Shown piece by piece: positions 55,701 through 63,973 of a stretch of DNA of 64,000 nucleotides; positions within the stretch are counted from its first letter, which is position 1, and each line of letters opens with the position of its first letter. The notes under the pieces were generated by a model. It was given only the letters and a program-made list of their open reading frames with translations, made no database searches and was not told the origin of the DNA. The position numbers and the translations under genes are program-made. This stretch comes from Methanoculleus sp. UBA430. GTDB taxonomy: Archaea > Halobacteriota > Methanomicrobia > Methanomicrobiales > Methanoculleaceae. Location: positions 128,210 through 192,209 of the forward strand of contig NZ_DAXW01000015.1 of the NCBI RefSeq assembly GCF_002506585.1, in the 5' to 3' direction.

Positions 55701-55965
55701 AGCGGCTTTCCTGGATAATATCTCCCCCTTGACTGGCGGGGGAGGATACTGGGAAAAATATGAAAAGAGCAGGAACAACATCTTGCATCATGTAATCGGC
55801 TTGCAGGACGGTTCCTATATTGTTCGGAATCAGAAACTCCCGCTGGCCGAAGCGGCATCCATAGCGATGCGTGAAGCGGGTGATGATTCACATAAACAAC
55901 TGGCGCGTGAGCAGGTATTGCAGCTCTATGAGATAAAGAATGTCCGGGAGGTTGCAAAAAGATGA
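52738..55965 (+). CDS. Giant tubulin/FtsZ-superfamily GTPase with long coiled coil
   Basis: A 1075-residue cytoplasmic protein. Residues 1-300 resemble the tubulin/FtsZ GTPase fold: LTVVAIGGCGKKMLSHL is the first phosphate loop, LYTMDTDSNQ matches the FtsZ NTD site, and VIIVGLGGGTGSGMFIDLA is the tubulin signature GGGTGSG. Residues about 320-880 are predominantly coiled coil. The final part (from about 910, NLSIDFGTERWNFEKSALVV) looks like a tubulin C-terminal beta-rich domain, so the coil may be inserted within the fold. The family appears like Pfam Tubulin_2 (large bacterial tubulin-like proteins). ATG at 52738 is chosen since AGGAGG is eight bases upstream; the ATG at 52732 would be too close. 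Confidence 0.75.
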   Translation: MPFQMPPELTVVAIGGCGKKMLSHLCDHDWFLREYLLGGRQLWLYTMDTDSNQKSDDETLCNAVMEKVNRIRKTQDGIDGKVDIDYFFLPGFADVRRISSLTGSDVREQIKNRTTEPSVKFWWMNDPENGFEYSDLKCVDSNISDDFGGGVHRRRAISKAVFYKAITQGGEKFPSFSGNGPVVIIVGLGGGTGSGMFIDLARYIKGKRGGETKIWLFGVLPAMGEPEKEQLNAAIALTEIEYLNLMEEKLFNYVVLTSLSPTGYVEGGHRRKEVMEFDNAFPYLLINSLYLPTADISAIADAKKDYSGFIVADSHIIEYPVEELMELRMEFERLIRELEFLSSSRKKLVEEVSEFLGQADPLFPSMHFLDTIPEITRDDINFLKREAERIKITWDNEIAKDLNFQTTAEINSYIKNNFPEDLQNLNDIETYDNLIEYLSRLRRFLLTGMDTFENELDRNLHSNVTEALAQLEQFAVLQKKLLSIRSQEYQTAKQAFQKIIRAETNLAAMNNEITCRISSNTHRITDLDDKILKQKSELTRIDQERNQTVERISLECNSLIPLIKDIISRKDTIRTIESGEHAVIERFGFLIDKMRNELAKAGSTKDKPKLFKRDEWLTYVQLGKIEGEIETLAKASGEDLDYLKRLARDEALYYYNKYLIELSDKRGFIDRILGAKIPRDRLVHERNAAEDSISRTIESRRDKILQVDPLEIKVSPGFVSRDFLRNLETDLETNVLGPLRSTFGLTVEESTTLALAMQQVDVQNASVSLKEALTDIVISRNGSGKRIAEITSDTEKMEQERRLQSDQIAFLKKIDDLVQNTSAERKFYSDHLTRFDDCIRNISERRERGHSTVDGLFQTRFGEINPNVLPLIATGTDMGSLELNSEGKEELNKLFRLVKWKFKDLIDPKKLGVTNLSIDFGTERWNFEKSALVVASRSHAMSTLVDNSIGDFKDYTFSKLSLKHIDNAKITTHNYTRPWEISLTFFTAAAFLDNISPLTGGGGYWEKYEKSRNNILHHVIGLQDGSYIVRNQKLPLAEAASIAMREAGDDSHKQLAREQVLQLYEIKNVREVAKR

Positions 55966-57509
55966 TCATAAACAATAAAAAAAGACAAATAATCCTTTTT
56001 GGGGCAATAATTATGGGATTAGTTATCTCTCTGCTCTTTATCAACCTTTTCGAAGTTTATTGGTTTATGATTGCTCCGTTTGAGGTGACGGTACTTATTG
56101 ATATTATATTGGGAATGTTTCTCCTGATTGCCGTGGGCATGTTTTTTTCCGAGGATTCACGCATAAACGGGATTGTTTTTGTCTTAGCCACCTCAGTGAT
56201 ATCATATCATTTCCTCAACCAGAATCGAGTTATTCCTGATGCCCTGCTTTTTGGAGCACTCCTTGGCGCTGTGTTGATATCCGGAGTAATTATCCGGAAT
56301 CGCTTTGATATCCTTGCAATGTCTGCAAAAACCCTTATGAGTATCTCTTATCTCATTATTGTTGGGTATCTGCTGTTTGGGTTTTTCATAAAAAGTTATT
56401 CTACCAGTGAACTGACAGCGGCAGAGGCTGCAATGGTTACTACGCAAAATGCATTCTTTTATGGTGTTGGAATTATCATTACGTGCGTATTCTTCCTGCT
56501 CTTGATGTATTCAGTCGTTGGCGTCAAAAACTCGAATATCTTTGTCTTTGGCTCACGAAAATCAGGAAAAACATATTTCCTTCTCGGACTTCATGACTAC
56601 ATTTCAAATCACTTTGGGGCTTTTCCTTCACGCGAAGTTATCCTTTCAGGCGATCCCGAAGATGAGAAAAATCTCCGGCTCGCCAATCTGTATGCTACAA
56701 TTCAGGACAAGAAAATCGTAACACGGACGTTTAACTATCATATGGCAATGTACGAACTCCGGGGTAAGAAATATGGAATAATTCCTGTTTCATTGACGCT
56801 TGTCGATTATGCCGGAGAGTACTTCGATAGGCTCAACCGAAGGGAATATCTTGCTGCTATTGCGTATTTGAGCAAAGTACTAGAGATGCCCGAAGAGCAA
56901 TTAAAAAAGAATGCTGGTAGCTTCCAATTTATTGAGTTTATCAAGGAGCAGCATAAAGATCACCTTGCTGACATGGAATTCACCCGGAGTATAATTATCT
57001 CGACGCTCTACCACCACCTCATGAAAGCGGGCAAAGTCATTTTTCTTATTGATGGAGAAAAGGTATCAGACCCCTCGAAGGGTGCCGGTCAACTCTCGCG
57101 TGAGTTTGGTGAGTACATCAAGACCCTCATGGATATCGAAAGAAACTATTTGTCCAGAGTGTTTGGTGGGAATAAGAAGTATGCACTTGTCGTCACGAAG
57201 ACCGATCTGATTCTGCGGAGGTCAAATGAACTAAAAGGCACCCTTATGCTGACGCACAGCGATAGGTTGTCTGACGTTGGAGAGCAGTCGAAGGGGGCTG
57301 GTATTCTCGAAGATAAGCTCTTCTCTTCGCTTAATGAAACCCTTGTCTTCCGCAACCTTATCAACATGATGAACGATATCTCCGTTCATTTTCTTTCTGT
57401 AAGCGTCGACCCGACATTGGAACCGACTGATGAAACCGACGATGAGAACCCGGCTCCTCGCGAATTAGCACCATGGGGCTTTTCCCAACTGTTCCGGTTT
57501 ACGATGTAG
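55962..57509 (+). CDS. Membrane-bound P-loop GTPase
   Basis: A 515-residue protein with about six membrane helices in residues 10-190, followed by a GTPase domain. The P-loop is IFVFGSRKSGKTYFLLGL, a D-x-x-G-like motif is LTLVDYAGEYFD and the base-specificity motif is VVTKTDLIL. The domain resembles TRAFAC-class GTPases that Aravind and colleagues placed in conflict-related 'double GTPase' systems (from memory). The gene overlaps the tubulin-like gene by four bases (ATGA), so the two are translated together. Confidence 0.75.
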   Translation: MIINNKKRQIILFGAIIMGLVISLLFINLFEVYWFMIAPFEVTVLIDIILGMFLLIAVGMFFSEDSRINGIVFVLATSVISYHFLNQNRVIPDALLFGALLGAVLISGVIIRNRFDILAMSAKTLMSISYLIIVGYLLFGFFIKSYSTSELTAAEAAMVTTQNAFFYGVGIIITCVFFLLLMYSVVGVKNSNIFVFGSRKSGKTYFLLGLHDYISNHFGAFPSREVILSGDPEDEKNLRLANLYATIQDKKIVTRTFNYHMAMYELRGKKYGIIPVSLTLVDYAGEYFDRLNRREYLAAIAYLSKVLEMPEEQLKKNAGSFQFIEFIKEQHKDHLADMEFTRSIIISTLYHHLMKAGKVIFLIDGEKVSDPSKGAGQLSREFGEYIKTLMDIERNYLSRVFGGNKKYALVVTKTDLILRRSNELKGTLMLTHSDRLSDVGEQSKGAGILEDKLFSSLNETLVFRNLINMMNDISVHFLSVSVDPTLEPTDETDDENPAPRELAPWGFSQLFRFTM

Positions 57510-57529
57510 TCGACTTGAAGGTGATATAA

Positions 57530-59248
57530 ATGCCAAAACAATTCGGACTCTATACCACAACTGGAGAGGTTGAGGGGGGGACTTTAACAAAAGAGAGTGG
57601 TCTCGCCCTTAAGATTGGCGAAGTCAACGCAGGGTTCTTTTTTAGGTCAGACCGTGATGGAATCACGCTGGGAGCATCATGGGATGTGCAGAAGTCCCAG
57701 CAACGTCCGGACACCCGCATTTACATTGAGAATATCCCCTATGAAGACGTTGGTTCCGATCTCACCGGTGCAATTTACCGTTATTTTACTTCAGGAGCAA
57801 CTATCCTAAAGGATGCTGGATATAACCTGCTTGCTATCTGGGGCGATGAAGGCTTTGCCCAGAGGATTTCATCTAATCCTGATGATCTTATACAATACTC
57901 TTCTCGCTATCAGCAGAATCGGTCGGGAGTAGAATTGTTCCTGGCCGGAAAACTGCTGGTAGGCGAGAAAGCCTATGTGAAAATGCGAAGGAGGGATCTC
58001 GCATGGGCGATTTCACTAATGGATCAAGCCGCGAATACACTTTCTCCAGTACTCCATCTCGGATATTGTTTCATTGTAGCAATGACAACTGATAAATCTG
58101 AAGATCTTTTGATACTTCCAAATTTTCCTCCCCAAACTCCTGTTGATATTACGATAAAACCTGAAGGTAATTATCATTATGAAAAGCCACAGTCTGATAT
58201 ATACGAAGATATCGGTTCAATAATCCGGAAGCCCAAATATATTAGGGATTTCAATACTTCTGCAACCAAACCCAATCTAATGGAAATAATTGCCCGTAAG
58301 ATGATCGGGTCTGGTCCTAGTTGTGATAAGAGAACAGAATACCATAACTTTTTTAGAACTGTTGGATATTCCATTGCACTGAATGATCGAGATATTATTG
58401 AGAATGTACTCAGTAACCGTGATGTTCGGGGGTTTGAAGAACACTTCAAACGCAGTGATTTTGATCCTCAAAATTTTTTTGCCACACTTAAAGAATTTCC
58501 CTCCAGTAAATGGGATTATTTTTTTAAGCGTACTGAAGAGTTATTTGTCAGGAATCCCGACCGTATCGGGAGATATTTCCTCCAGTTTCAATCGTTAAAC
58601 CCGGATTTTTCAGAGGCAACAAAAAGGATCTCTGATGCCCTTAATCCAAAACCTCCGCAGCCAGCCGCTACACAGTGGACAACATATTCTGGAAATTATA
58701 GCGATCATAAGACCGAAGGGACAGGATGGCAATTAGGTCATCTGGCAATAATAGCCCTGGTCGCGATTGGGGTATCAGTAATAATCCTTATCGCCCTAGG
58801 GTATGTGGATATTAACCCGGTGCTAACCAATTTTGGGACTTCAGAAGGTAACGATGTAATAAAAAATATTGACGGTGCGTCTCTGGTCATCAACCATACT
58901 GCAAAGGATGCAATGGATCACGCGGTGAACATCTCTCTGAGTAGAGGATGGCTGCCTCCCGGGACACAAAATGTCACGAACGACACGATTGTATCCAATA
59001 GCATCTTCAATGTCTCCCCGGCAGATATCCGGTACAATCCCCAGGCGCTGCTCAGCATTAGCATTAATGATACACCGAATACCTCAAAAATGGGCATTGC
59101 AAGGATGGATTCCACATGGAATCAGTGGAGACCTCTTGGCGGTTCGATAAACAGCACCTCTCACACTATTGAATTATTCATCAACGAAGGAGGTCTGTAT
59201 GCCGTTTACCAGGACCTTTCTCTTGAAGCAGAACCGGGGGAAAACTGA
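57530..59248 (+). CDS. Bitopic membrane protein, cytoplasmic head and exterior tail
   Basis: A 572-residue protein. Residues 1-395 are soluble and without a recognised family (MPKQFGLYTTTGEVEGGTLT at the start; possibly a GTPase-associated 'GAP1-N'-like domain, which I cannot confirm). A single helix LAIIALVAIGVSVIILIALG is near residues 405-425. Residues 430-572 carry several N-glycosylation sequons and must face outside. It connects the cytoplasmic GTPases with the envelope. Confidence 0.65.
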   Translation: MPKQFGLYTTTGEVEGGTLTKESGLALKIGEVNAGFFFRSDRDGITLGASWDVQKSQQRPDTRIYIENIPYEDVGSDLTGAIYRYFTSGATILKDAGYNLLAIWGDEGFAQRISSNPDDLIQYSSRYQQNRSGVELFLAGKLLVGEKAYVKMRRRDLAWAISLMDQAANTLSPVLHLGYCFIVAMTTDKSEDLLILPNFPPQTPVDITIKPEGNYHYEKPQSDIYEDIGSIIRKPKYIRDFNTSATKPNLMEIIARKMIGSGPSCDKRTEYHNFFRTVGYSIALNDRDIIENVLSNRDVRGFEEHFKRSDFDPQNFFATLKEFPSSKWDYFFKRTEELFVRNPDRIGRYFLQFQSLNPDFSEATKRISDALNPKPPQPAATQWTTYSGNYSDHKTEGTGWQLGHLAIIALVAIGVSVIILIALGYVDINPVLTNFGTSEGNDVIKNIDGASLVINHTAKDAMDHAVNISLSRGWLPPGTQNVTNDTIVSNSIFNVSPADIRYNPQALLSISINDTPNTSKMGIARMDSTWNQWRPLGGSINSTSHTIELFINEGGLYAVYQDLSLEAEPGEN

Positions 59249-59250
59249 AC

Positions 59251-60771
59251 ATGCTATGTGGCAGCACAGGGGGATCTTCCAGAGGGCACACTAATCTGAT
59301 TCGGCGTCTTCTGCTGGCAACATTCATTTTCCTCCTCCTTGTTGGAATTAGCGAGGCGGCAAGCATATCCGTGAGCTCGAATCCTTCAGGAGCAGATATT
59401 TTCCTGAACGGAGATGCGGTAAACATGAAGACCAATTCGGTCATCGAGAACGTTTACCCTGGCCTCCACTACGCTACCCTTGAGATGCCGGGGTACCGGT
59501 CATGGACTACCGTTGTCGAGGTGAAGGAGGGCTCCACGACGTATGTCCATCACGATCTGGTACAAAAAACAGGATCAATTGTCGTTACAACAACACCGAC
59601 CGATGCGGCAATATTCGTTGATAACAAATACAAAGGTAAATCCACTACGATCTTGAAGGGCATTCCGGTGGGTGAGTATACCGTCCTTCTTCAGCTCGAT
59701 GGTTATCTGGACTACTCATCAGATATTGTAGTTTACGATAACGCTGATACACGAATTAATCATGTCTTTGAGCCTCTACCGACGACGGGCGCAATTGCTG
59801 TGCTCTCCCACCCGGAAGGAGCCTCGATCTATCTTGACGGGTCACAAGCAGGGATAACAGAAGCTCTTCTCGAGAACATCTCTCCTGGGAAGCATACCGT
59901 TACCTTAAAAAAATATGGCTACCGCGATGATTCTACAGGGATCAGTGTAACTATCGGTGAAGTTGCCCATGTGGAAAGAGATCTTATACCTGAAAATGTT
60001 AGTGCTACGATAATTTCGTCTCCAGTTAATGCAGAGATTTTACTGGATGGGGTTGTAATTGGCAATACACCCTATTATGGGACGTTCGGACATGGGAAGC
60101 ATGTATTGCTATTCCGGGCACAGGGGTTCGAAGAATTCTCAAACACGTATGACATTCCATATGCCCCCTTTTCACTTTCGGTTGAGCTTGTCCCTGCCGC
60201 ACGCCAGATCATTGCAGAAGCGCGCGGCAAGATCGCGGAAAATGAAAAGTATAGTCCTGTAACTGCTAAAGAGGAACTCGATAATGCAGAAGCAAATCTT
60301 GAACAAGGCGAATATATCACAGCACTTGAATCTGCAGAAAAATCCTTCCAGTTAGCAGGTGACGTCGACGATGACGGTATATCAAACGCACTTGATATGC
60401 AGCCTGACGTCGGGAACACGTTCCTATATGCAATACCGTTTATTGTTGCACTGCTTATCGGCTCAGTAGTAGCGTTTGATTGGTCTCGATGTCGCGTTCG
60501 CCCAAATTTAACCGCCAGAATCGATGAAGTATCTAAAGCAAATGTTGATCTGATCCTCGATCTTGTGATGGAGAACTCATACCGTGCAATGGTCTGCACG
60601 GTATCTGTAGATGGAAAGTTCACGGAGATGTTGTATGAACCTGGTTCTCACCGAATATCTCTAAGTCAGCTCTCACCAGGATCACATACAGTTGCCATTG
60701 AACTGGAGATACAAAAAAACCGATATGGGACACAATCTACCTCACAGACCATTGAGTTCTCTCTGCCGTAA
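59251..60771 (+). CDS. PEGA-repeat envelope protein
   Basis: A 506-residue protein. A signal/anchor helix (19-38) is followed by four PEGA domains of about 70 residues (SVSSNPSGADIFLNGD; VTTTPTDAAIFVDNKYKG; VLSHPEGASIYLDGSQAG; ISSPVNAEILLDGVVIG). After an EF-hand-like Ca loop DVDDDGISNALD comes a second membrane helix (about 390-412) and a 95-residue beta-rich C-terminus. PEGA domains bind surface-layer polymers. Last gene of the operon, starting three bases after the previous stop. Confidence 0.85.
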   Translation: MLCGSTGGSSRGHTNLIRRLLLATFIFLLLVGISEAASISVSSNPSGADIFLNGDAVNMKTNSVIENVYPGLHYATLEMPGYRSWTTVVEVKEGSTTYVHHDLVQKTGSIVVTTTPTDAAIFVDNKYKGKSTTILKGIPVGEYTVLLQLDGYLDYSSDIVVYDNADTRINHVFEPLPTTGAIAVLSHPEGASIYLDGSQAGITEALLENISPGKHTVTLKKYGYRDDSTGISVTIGEVAHVERDLIPENVSATIISSPVNAEILLDGVVIGNTPYYGTFGHGKHVLLFRAQGFEEFSNTYDIPYAPFSLSVELVPAARQIIAEARGKIAENEKYSPVTAKEELDNAEANLEQGEYITALESAEKSFQLAGDVDDDGISNALDMQPDVGNTFLYAIPFIVALLIGSVVAFDWSRCRVRPNLTARIDEVSKANVDLILDLVMENSYRAMVCTVSVDGKFTEMLYEPGSHRISLSQLSPGSHTVAIELEIQKNRYGTQSTSQTIEFSLP

Positions 60772-60788
60772 CTATCGAAGGAGAAGAA

Positions 60789-60818
60789 TAGAGCATAAGA
60801 TGTGCAATCTATGCTCTA
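60789..60818. terminator. Stem-loop between convergent genes
   Basis: TAGAGCATA (60789-60797) and TATGCTCTA (60810-60818) are exact inverse repeats with a 12-base loop, placed right between the PEGA gene and the convergent lipoprotein gene. It could terminate either strand, though no strong T-run follows. Confidence 0.45.
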
Positions 60819-61502
60819 ACTTACAACCAATTTCCATAACGGATCATTTGATCCTTCCAGGTCCAGAGTGACTCTTGCATTATTATAATTGAATGGTAAG
60901 GGAACTTCGAAAACAAGCCATCCAGAATTAGATTCATATCGGTCTAGCGTTTTTTGCTGGTAAGCATCACCATGCCCTGTGATCACTGTGATACCGGTAT
61001 TGGGGTCATACTCTCTACCTTTGTAGAGCAATTTGAACTGACCTGTTTGAGGGGTTTGTACCTGATAATAAACTCCCTCACCTTTATGCGCTACGTTAGT
61101 TGCCGTTGCGCCAATAAATATGAATGTATATCCAGATCTCGGAACGTACGTCTCGTAATCTGTGTCGTATTTCCCTTTGGCAGAATACGACGATTTTTCC
61201 ATTATTTCATCGAAGTAGACGGATATCGTGTTCTGCTGGGATGGGTCGTCATATTTAAAACGGGCTCCCAAGTCAAGGGATGGAGGATATATGTAGTTTT
61301 CTGATTCAGCTTCTTGTCTTTCTGAATCGCCCTGTGAATTATCTGTTTGTGGAAATAATTCTGCGTTGGAGGGTGACTGTTCAGTAGAAGCATACATATT
61401 TCCTCCAGAAGATTTCTGTTGAGTGCAGCCAGGAGTACATGAAAATAAGAATAATAGGCAAACAATCAGGCAAAGTGGCTTTAGGTACGGTTTATTTAGC
61501 AT
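60816..61502 (-). CDS. Secreted lipoprotein, DUF4352-like
   Basis: A 228-residue lipoprotein: signal MLNKPYLKPLCLIVCLLFLF with lipobox TPGC, an 50-residue Ser/Gln/Glu linker, then a beta-sandwich-like domain (YTFIFIGATATNVAHKGEG and GWLVFEVPLPFNYN) like the DUF4352 / Telomeric-repeat-binding-factor-2-like family of archaeal surface proteins. Convergent with the tubulin operon. AT-rich. Confidence 0.7.
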   Translation of the reverse strand: MLNKPYLKPLCLIVCLLFLFSCTPGCTQQKSSGGNMYASTEQSPSNAELFPQTDNSQGDSERQEAESENYIYPPSLDLGARFKYDDPSQQNTISVYFDEIMEKSSYSAKGKYDTDYETYVPRSGYTFIFIGATATNVAHKGEGVYYQVQTPQTGQFKLLYKGREYDPNTGITVITGHGDAYQQKTLDRYESNSGWLVFEVPLPFNYNNARVTLDLEGSNDPLWKLVVS

Positions 61503-61604
61503 ACTAATCCGTATTTTGTGGTTATATATATACCTTACGTAGAATTGCTAAATTGTACAAATCCGTTTCCGGGTCTTCAGTCAATATTACTAAAGTGAAC
61601 TCGG

Positions 61605-61905
61605 GTAACGTTTCAGATCTTCTGTAAAATCGTTGAGCTCTGTCTCTATGTCTGATCATCCCTTCTCTATCGTCAAATACCTTCTGCCGGTGACCCATTC
61701 CTCGTTGATGTCCATCAGGATCGAACCAGCCAGCCGGAGGAGTAATTCCTCATTTGGAAACGTTCCTACAACCTTTGTTCTCCGTTTCAATTCCTTGTTG
61801 ACTCTCTCCACCAGGTTCGTGGTTAGTATCCACTTCTGGTGTTGTATCGGAAACGCCGTGTAACTCATAAGCCCCGGGAGGAACCGCTCGAGGGTATTGG
61901 CTGCT
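61605..61905 (-). mobile_element. Truncated IS256-type element
   Basis: Starts with the IS end GTAACGTTTCAGATCTTCTGTAA and contains the last 70 codons of a transposase (61656-61868: NLVERVNKELKRRTKVVGTF). It resembles the complete element at 38329 but differs by roughly one base in seven over the shared part, so it is another IS. The rest was lost at 61905, where integrase sequence begins. Confidence 0.85.
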
Positions 61906-62446
61906 GATAAGCACGCGGTCCCAAGAACTCATGCAGGTCTTGATCATTGCTAGCACTTCATCCTCGGTGAAAATTTGAGATGCGGTCTTCGTCATCGTGT
62001 CCCATGTGGGAGGCTTGGTCCGTTGCACCTTGTCCGGAAGTATAGGGGAGTGCCTCTCGGTTATGAGCCATACGTAGAACCACTTCAGGAACGTTATGTA
62101 ATCACGGATCGTGTTCTGCTTGTAGGGTTTGCCACTGTTGCGTGCCTGAAGCAGGCGCGAAACACCGGTGTACAGATCTGTTAGGGTATTCGCTGTATAA
62201 CGGACCTATGAGCCGCCACCACAAAACCAGGGCCGTGGTGATATTCTTGTTGGTCCGTCTCGTGCCGATACCATTTGTGGTGCGGAGCTCCGCGACAAAT
62301 GCTTCAATGAGGGCACCATCCTCAGAAGCGATTAAGCCATCGTCCACACCCCTCGCGAGGGGATGGCTTGCGTACCCCTCTTTGAGGAGGTGAAAAGGCT
62401 TGTCACACGTCGGGCTGGCGTGCATTGAGCGGTTTGAGTCACGCAA
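61906..62446 (-). pseudogene. Frameshifted tyrosine recombinase/integrase
   Basis: Two frames together make an integrase N-terminal half: the first, from 62446, reads GALIEAFVAELRTTNGIGTR and RLIGPLYS; after a frame change near 62200 the second reads ANTLTDLYTGVSRLLQAR, NTIRDYITFLKWFYVWLI and IFTEDEVLAMIKTCMSSWD. These belong to the SAM-like DNA-binding part of archaeal Xer-type integrases. The catalytic C-terminal half is missing at the IS border. Confidence 0.8.
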
Positions 62447-62565
62447 TGGTCGTTTACCCTGATAACCTTAGAACTGACGGGAACTTCAACCCCAAAACAA
62501 GAACCGCTCCGGCCGGGATCTGAGCCCGGGTCGTCCTGCACCCCGGGCGACCGCTCGATCGGCAA

Positions 62566-63660
62566 TCAAGCCTTTTTCTTCAGTTCAACAAACCGCCGGA
62601 CAAGCCTGGCGTTTTCCTCCTCGATTCGGCTGTTGCCGCCGGAGAGTTTCTGTCTGACCTCTTCTGCAATACGCCCGTGCTGTTCCCGGTAGATGGCATA
62701 GAGCGTCTCGATGATCGGCGCATAGTCCCCGTCATCCGCCTTTGTGAGCGCGTTCAGGTAGGCCGACCGGTGCTCCAATCCCAGGTAGAGTGTCGGATAA
62801 CCGGCTCGCTCCAGGACCAGGTTCATCAACGCCCGTCCGACCCGCCCGTTTCCATCGACAAACGGGTGAATCATCTCAAATTTTGTCTGGAGCAGTACGG
62901 CGAGTTCGAATGGGTTCAGGTGCCCTTTGTTCTGCCGGTACCACCCGATGAGAGCGCGCATCTCCTCAGGGACGAGGATCGCAGGAGGGGGCGCGTAGTC
63001 TACCTGCTTGATGCCTACCTGGATGTTCCGGTACTCTCCCGGGTTCCGGAAGACCTCGTTCATCAGTATCTCGTGGATCTTCCTGATGAGCGTCCCGGTT
63101 ATGTCCCCGGAATACCCTTCGAGGTACCTTCGGAGATTGATGAAGTTGAGGATCCCATATACCTCATCCATTTTCTTCCCCGCCGGGGAGATGTTATGCT
63201 CCAGGAGTTCCTGCGCTTCCCGGAGACTGATGCTGTTTCCCTCGATCGCCGTCGTGCCCTGGACGTATCTGAGATACAGTGCATCCACGTATCGCTCGCT
63301 CTCGTCAGGGTAGAACTCTTCGAAAAGACCGTAGAAGTAACGAAGTGTCTCAAGTTCGAGCGCCTGAGTTTCGGTGAGGGCCGTGAAGGAGTAATGCTTC
63401 AGCCGGTAATCGAGGTAGGTCTTTAACCTCAGGGTATGGAGTTCAGGGAGTTTTGGTAAAAAGTCCTCTTGGGATACCTTTTCGAGCCTTCCGATGTATA
63501 CCTGGAGTGGCAGCGATTTTGAGTTAACTTTGACCCTATCTCGGAAGTAGAGGTATTTATTGCCCTTGATTATCTTTACCGTCAGTTCCGACATGGCTTT
63601 ACTCATCGCCGCTTCGAGAGATGAAAATGCTATTCCTGGGTTAACCGGGTTGGCCTCCAT
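62566..63660 (-). CDS. Fic-domain AMPylase, class II
   Basis: A 364-residue Fic protein. The catalytic motif is HPFVDGNGRVGRALMN (residues about 270-285). An inhibitory helix motif (S/T-x3-E-G/N) appears upstream in QGTTAIEGNSISLREAQ, so the enzyme probably blocks itself. Residues 1-100 are an N-terminal domain as in DUF4172-type Fic proteins, and the end is a helical tail. It likely adds AMP to hydroxyls of target proteins. Start among several ATGs (63660, 63606, 63594) is uncertain. Confidence 0.88.
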   Translation of the reverse strand: MEANPVNPGIAFSSLEAAMSKAMSELTVKIIKGNKYLYFRDRVKVNSKSLPLQVYIGRLEKVSQEDFLPKLPELHTLRLKTYLDYRLKHYSFTALTETQALELETLRYFYGLFEEFYPDESERYVDALYLRYVQGTTAIEGNSISLREAQELLEHNISPAGKKMDEVYGILNFINLRRYLEGYSGDITGTLIRKIHEILMNEVFRNPGEYRNIQVGIKQVDYAPPPAILVPEEMRALIGWYRQNKGHLNPFELAVLLQTKFEMIHPFVDGNGRVGRALMNLVLERAGYPTLYLGLEHRSAYLNALTKADDGDYAPIIETLYAIYREQHGRIAEEVRQKLSGGNSRIEEENARLVRRFVELKKKA

Positions 63661-63799
63661 GAGGGGGGAGTGGGATTCCAGCCGGAGGTTCAGCAGAGTT
63701 CACGGATCAGGGCTGCGATTGAGACGATGAAACCGGCCGCTGCGATTGAGATAATGAACCGGCGGGAGCGAGGGGATATCCCGGTACAGTGGACCGTGG

Positions 63800-63950
63800 G
63801 GATATCGCCATTAGGGGAGGGGCTGACGGGGAGTGCGAGCATAGCGAGCTTGAGCACCGGCAGGTGCGAGGGGGGAGCATCTCCCCTCCCCTGTCTCCAC
63901 CCCACAAGGTTATGCCTGTGACCCCCACCCCGCCCGGCCTCCGGCCTCCT
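63800..63950 (+). repeat. Dispersed intergenic repeat, copy 2
   Basis: Matches 17236-17345 through catcgccatt, cccctcccctgtct and ccgcccggcctccggcctcc. It has one additional block of about 38 bases (63829-63870, tgcgagcatagcgagcttga and so on) that copy 1 lacks. Confidence 0.8.
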
Positions 63951-63973
63951 CAGTCGCACCTGATGGTGCTCAA
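63850..63973. repeat. Inverted repeat with 20-base arms
   Basis: Arms are 63850-63869 (TTGAGCACC-ggca-GGTGCGA) and 63954-63973 (TCGCACC-tgat-GGTGCTCAA), 84 bases apart. The first arm belongs to the block inserted into repeat copy 2, so the repeat is a composite. Confidence 0.7.
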
